Source of the DNA: Aquanectria penicillioides
Taxonomy: Eukaryota > Ascomycota > Sordariomycetes > Hypocreales > Nectriaceae
Length of the DNA: 64,000 nucleotides
Assembly (NCBI GenBank): GCA_003415625.1
Contig: PYIU01000003.1
Coordinates: forward strand, 1,426,001-1,490,000
Direction of reading: 5' to 3'
Shown here: one piece after another, positions 60,301 through 64,000 of the stretch
Layout of the letters: every line of letters starts with the position of its first letter
Position numbering within the stretch: the first letter of the stretch is position 1
The notes under the pieces: model-generated
Database searches by the model: none
Seen by the model: the letters and a program-made list of their open reading frames with translations, nothing else
What the model was told of the DNA's origin: nothing
Translations under genes and position numbers: made by a program

Positions 60301-60801
60301 GACTGCATCACGCCAAGCCACCCAACTTCAATTGCGCCTGGCGAGAGTCTGGATATTATGACATTGCTTGAGAAAGGCGATGAGGCCAAACTGGATGAGA
60401 CGATTGTGCCTGACCCCAAGGTCGCTCCCAAATTAGACCACATCAAGTACATCCCCCGCGTGCCCGTCATGCAGGCCATTCAGGACACTGCAGGGGAGAC
60501 ACTGCCCTTTTTGAAGGCCCAGATCGTGAATGACGATCAGGAGCTGCGCGACATAATCAAGGATGTGCAGAAGACCAAGACTGCAGTCATGGGGAAGAAG
60601 GAGAGGACCCCGAGCAAGAAGTCGCTGCAGAATGTGCTTCCATACCGAGCGCACCCGCACTTGATGCCGATGGACGAGCCTATGTCAGTGTCGGAGGCCA
60701 TTGGTATGAAGTACAAGAACGAATACAAGAGCGGAGAAAACCGATGGCAGTGGGCGCGAAACTCCGCAAAGGGCAATGCAAGAGCAAGTTCGAGGCTTTG
60801 A
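57316..60801 (+). CDS. mip1: Mitochondrial DNA polymerase gamma catalytic subunit, with an apparent one-base frameshift
   Basis: Two exons are predicted: 57316-57478 and 57540-60801 (donor GTAAGC, acceptor CTTAG). Allowing one missing base, the protein is about 1141 aa. The N-terminus is Arg/His-rich without acids, a mitochondrial presequence. The family-A 3'-5' exonuclease motifs are present: CFDTEV (Exo I, Asp about 188), VGHNVGYDRARI (Exo II) and YCAADV (Exo III). Polymerase motif A is GADVDSEELWIASLVGD, motif B contains FNYGRIYGAG, and motif C is TVHDEIRY (HDE about 914-916). Mip1 replicates and proofreads mitochondrial DNA in the matrix. At the T3 run 58668-58670 the frame shifts by -1 between EATYQQL and EAVQERLIG. 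One extra T restores a continuous spacer between the exonuclease and polymerase domains. As written, translation stops after about 384 residues. Confidence 0.9.
58668..58670 (+). other. Apparent -1 frameshift in a T3 run inside mip1
   Basis: The upstream frame runs into a stop at about 58700-58702. The downstream frame is in family alignment immediately after this T-run. A fourth T restores continuity. No intron fits. Confidence 0.8.
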
Positions 60802-62099
60802 GTCTGAGCCTGCTCCATTTCGGTTTAGACGACCTTTGGACTTTGCACATTTCTTTTGTAACATCGCCGAGGCGATTGTACCATTTTTGGATAAGGGGAT
60901 TTGCGCGTATGTACTTATCTATGTATGATTGCATCTGCATCGGGGTTTTGGGAAGGGGATTTATCCGGCGGTTCATGATACAGCATAGCTATGGTTGTCA
61001 TTGTCATGAGGAAGGGGAAAAGAAGGACGCGGCTGGACCAAGGGCGACCAAGGTCCATGTTGTACAAGTATCAAAACTATCTATCTACCCAAGTAGCTGC
61101 ATGTAGATGTAGCATAATGTATAACAAGACGTAATTCAAAGATGACGCACTCGAGTGAAGCTACAATGTTTAAGTTGTCATGAGACTGTTCGTTCCAAAC
61201 AGCCGACGTGTGATGGGCCTAACACGGCAGGGAATCTTGATCGGCTAGAGTCAGAGACCAGGGCCACAGAGATCCGATTTGGGATGCATTGGTCTCCTTC
61301 CGCATAATGCCCAATCCCTGGTCTTAGGCTGGGGTTGGCTGCTTTGGCAAGGGGTACATCTAACGGTGTCACCTTATGTTGCAGGGTTCGTATCGTGAGA
61401 TTGGTGATGTGTGGGACATTTATTGAATACCTGCGGTGCATGCCTACCAAAATTTACTTGCTTGCCTTGGTTAGGCGCTTGTCGCACCTACCTACCTAGG
61501 TAGGTAGGGTAGGTTGGTAAGTTACCTTCCCTGACTCGGCACACAGCCTCATTGGGGTGCTCAGTAGCGGCTCTTTTAGTGGCATATTTTTAGTGGGCAT
61601 CGGCGAGGAGCTCTCAGCTGGGGGAGCTTTTTGGGGCGGAAAACAAGCTCACCGTGCAGGCCTGATGACGAAACGGGGCGCCTCTGCCTTCCAGGACGAG
61701 CAGGTTGGGTGGGGTGGTAGCTTCCGTCGCTCTCTCCCTCTCGCCCACTCACCCTCTCTCTGCGCTGTCATCCTCCAACATCCGACATTCCGAGCTTCAT
61801 TCATTCTTGACATCGGTGATCTTGACTGACGTTGCTCGGGTCTGTTTTAGTCTTGATTCTCGCTCCCCCTCCTTCGCTTTTGCCGCCGTCCTCTCGCTTA
61901 CAAGCTTCACCGTCACTGCGTGCTTCCCCCGCCTAACCACGACACCATTCATCGGCCCCTCCATTCATCATACCCCAGCAAGCCGAGCCTCATCACGCAG
62001 CAAATACGTCCCTTCAACCAAGATCACATATCAGATCATAGAGACGACGCAGACTGGCGCAGACAGGTGCAAGAGGATAGATCCCCCCACGACGCAACC
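60802..62099. promoter_or_regulatory. Intergenic region: mip1 3' end and promoter of the Ybp-like gene
   Basis: No gene is supported in 1.3 kb. A 22-base perfect palindrome of CCTA units lies at 61487-61508. From about 61720 the + strand is pyrimidine-rich, as expected for a leader of the next gene. Confidence 0.6.
61487..61508. repeat. 22-bp perfect palindrome of CCTA/TAGG units
   Basis: Three CCTA-type units on the left mirror three TAGG-type units on the right, centred on CCTAGG between bases 61497 and 61498. Related CCTAGGTA fragments occur at 18793-18800 and about 30513 in the window. The palindrome lies about 590 bases upstream of the next gene. Confidence 0.9.
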
Positions 62100-63958
62100 A
62101 TGGCCTCAGTCAACGAAGTCATCAAGCGACTGCAAGAGTCCCGCCCCCCGCGACCGACACTTTTGCCTACCTCACCATCGTCGAAAAGTCTCTGACCCCC
62201 GAAATCCTCCCCGCTCTCGAAGAGATCCTCGAAGATGCCGACCTGACCAAGGATATCGGCTGGGACCTTGTCGAGATGCTCATCTCCGTCCCCGGCAGCG
62301 AGTCCTGCCTCGAGACCATCGCCCGTCTCGGTAACCCTCGTGAAGTCATCCTCAAGGTCCTCGAGGTTCTCGACTCCAACTCCGAGTCATCAGAGGCCGG
62401 CGACTCCCAAGCCAGCAAAAAATTCATTACTCTCGTGGGCATGCTCACCGTCTTGCACCGCCGCCTGCAGGTCAAGGCTCCTTCGCGCTTCCTCCACTCC
62501 TCGCTGCAGACCGTCTACAAGGCCTACGATCCCATAGTGCCGAGACCACAGCAGTCATAATCGATTTCGTGAGGTCTCTCTCTGGGCGGAAGCGTCCCCC
62601 ATTGCCCTCTCGTCAATCCAGCACCAAGCTGGACACACCTTTCCAAGAGAGTGACCCTTCCAAGAGCGCCCCGGACCCTGAGGCGGCCGGCCAGACAGAC
62701 CCAGGAGAGCCAGAGCTAGTTACTCGACTTCTGCAGTCTTTTATCACTAGCATATTGGAAGCCTATGTGAACTCCAACAATATGGAGTGGGCGTCAAGAC
62801 TGCTGGAATATTGCAGTCCGGAGAAGATCGTGCCTGGTCGGCCGACGATGCTCCAGGCTTTCAAGCAAGTTCCAGATCTACAGGCTATGGACGCCTTAGT
62901 TGGACAGCTAGTAGTAAGCTGATTTCACTTCAATTTTTGTCCTGACCGTCAATTCATTAACGGATCCCCTTTAGGCCGTGGCTAGTGATCTTGGTCTGTC
63001 AAAATTATCGTCCGACGAAGTCAAGCAAATTCTAGAGGCTCCCGTTTCCAGCAATCCCCTCTCTGCCGAACCTGATTCTGAGGATCCTGAGGCCACGAAG
63101 TTGTCAACCGGCGGGTTTCTCTGTTTCACAGCGTACCGAATGTTCGCATCCGACATTTTTGACGCCAACTACAACCTCCCCGACCTGCACATCTTTCCCG
63201 ATCACCACTTGTTATTCAAGCGCTTTCTAGAGGATGATCCCCAATCCAAGATTGTGGGCAACCCAGGCACTGTCGAAGCTCTCATTGTCATGGCCTTGTG
63301 GTTGAACGATCAGAAGCGGTTGGTCGGTAGCTCTGGAGCTAATGCCGAAAAGCAGGTGAACTTCATGTCGTATCACCACCTTCTAACCCTCGTTTCTGTT
63401 TTCCACCCCACTCTCCGTATTCGCAATGTAGCCACCACTCTTGCAGGCCTCATTCTGCATTCAGATCCCGAGGAAGATGACCGACTTGCCATTCTCGAAG
63501 ATCTTCTTGAGAACTGCATGTTCTCGTCTCTGCAGGCTTGTGCAGTAACATGGTTGCGGGAGGAAATGATTACAACCCGCAAGACTGGTTCTAAAGGACG
63601 GTTCTCGAGTCCCGATTGCCTAGACACCATGCAGTACACTCTCTTCCAGGACCTCGTGCATCTGAGCGAGATGGATACTGTTGGTCTCTGGGAATATTGG
63701 GTGCAAAACTCTCCATTCCACCTCCAAGTAGCAAATTTTGCCCTTTTCCTCTTTGGTGGGAAGGACTATCGGGACCTAGCTCCAGCGGGCATGGCAGCAG
63801 CTATCGAGCACCGATATGTTGGACCCTTGGTGGCAGCGGCCAAAAAGCTTAAGACTGCCGTTGAAAATAAGGAGATGGACGGCGAAGGTCTGGAGGACCA
63901 GGTGTTGATGCAACTGGACATTCTCACAGATACTCTGGGGCGTGTGCCCCTTCAGTAA
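62100..63958 (+). CDS. Ybp1/Ybp2-glomulin family protein, with two apparent one-base frameshifts
   Basis: Two exons are predicted: 62100-62913 and 62975-63958 (donor GTAAGC, acceptor TTTAG). Allowing two missing bases, the protein is about 599 aa. It is a helical-repeat protein; segments such as TFAYLTIVEKSLTPEILPAL, FRMFASDIF-like AYRMFASDIFDAN and SVFHPTLRIRNVATTLAGLI resemble the fungal YAP-binding/Alf4/glomulin family (Pfam Kinetochor_Ybp2). In yeast, Ybp1 helps oxidise Yap1 in the peroxide response and Ybp2 binds the kinetochore. Which role applies here is unknown. The frame breaks at a C6 run (62144-62149) and a C3 run (62531-62533); one extra C at each gives a continuous protein. The ATG is in a good context (CAACCATGG). 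The C-terminus ends in GRVPLQ. Confidence 0.8.
62144..62149 (+). other. Apparent -1 frameshift in a C6 run, Ybp-like gene
   Basis: The frame from ATG 62100 ends at a stop at about 62193. The family-like frame starting DTFAYLTIVEKS begins just after this C-run. One additional C joins them. Confidence 0.75.
62531..62533 (+). other. Apparent -1 frameshift in a C3 run, Ybp-like gene
   Basis: The frame through SLQTVYKAYDP stops at about 62558-62560, while the next frame continues with SAETTAVIIDFVRSLSG right after this C-run. One extra C joins them. No splice pair fits. Confidence 0.75.
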
Positions 63959-64000
63959 ATCTGGCTAACGATACAGCATGGGTCCGGGACGGAATGGTAT
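63959..64000. other. Window end, 3' flank of the Ybp-like gene
   Basis: Only 42 bases remain after the TAA stop. They are the beginning of the 3' UTR and show nothing else. Confidence 0.6.

Noticed and set aside
1..64000. RIP-mutated transposon relics
   Set aside because: No extended AT-rich block, terminal inverted or long terminal repeats, or transposase/reverse-transcriptase motifs were seen.

Overview
The window reads as nuclear chromosomal DNA of a filamentous ascomycete (Pezizomycotina). The spliced proteins resemble Sordariomycetes, most likely Hypocreales; that placement rests on recognising the families, not on a computed tree. Fungal signs are short introns of about 50-75 bases with GT(A/G)NG donors and CTNAC-like branch sites, a PalH pH sensor, an Hmt1-type vacuolar ABC transporter, and long pyrimidine-rich leaders. 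I see no transposon, virus, CRISPR array, rRNA or convincing tRNA, and no AT-rich RIP-like block.

Layout, left to right: a gene-poor CT-rich leader (1-3382); hmt1, vacuolar half-ABC transporter (3383-6522, +); a gene desert (6.5-10.3 kb); lag1, ceramide synthase (10293-11713, -); a repeat-bearing gap with A28 and (TTTTA)n; palH (14863-17130, -); a gap with GACTC repeats; edc3 (19923-22191, -); pif1 (23399-26017, -); an uncharacterised proline-rich gene (26884-28823, -); a gene-poor stretch (28.8-34.9 kb) with one doubtful small frame; cul4 (34915-37531, -); tel1 (38169-47313, -; eight exons, about 2929 aa); nup192 (47971-53187, +), divergent from tel1; a Slx8-like RING gene (54044-55458, -); mip1 (57316-60801, +); and a Ybp/glomulin-family gene (62100-63958, +). 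All exon models were built by hand from splice consensus, reading-frame arithmetic and family motifs.

The right half is rich in genome-maintenance genes: pif1 helicase, cul4 ubiquitin-ligase scaffold, tel1 checkpoint kinase, a likely SUMO-targeted ubiquitin ligase and mitochondrial DNA polymerase. Edc3 acts in mRNA decay, Nup192 at the nuclear pore, PalH in pH signalling and Lag1 in sphingolipid synthesis. These are mostly housekeeping genes and I see no metabolic cluster.

Two observations stand out. First, tel1 and its divergent neighbour nup192 each need a non-canonical GC-AG intron (donor GCAAGT) as their last intron, just before a tiny exon encoding the conserved C-terminus. Second, three genes (the unknown gene, mip1 and the Ybp-like gene) show four one-base losses, all in homopolymer runs. 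These most likely reflect consensus errors, but as written they break the proteins. I found no clear evidence of a new multi-gene system.
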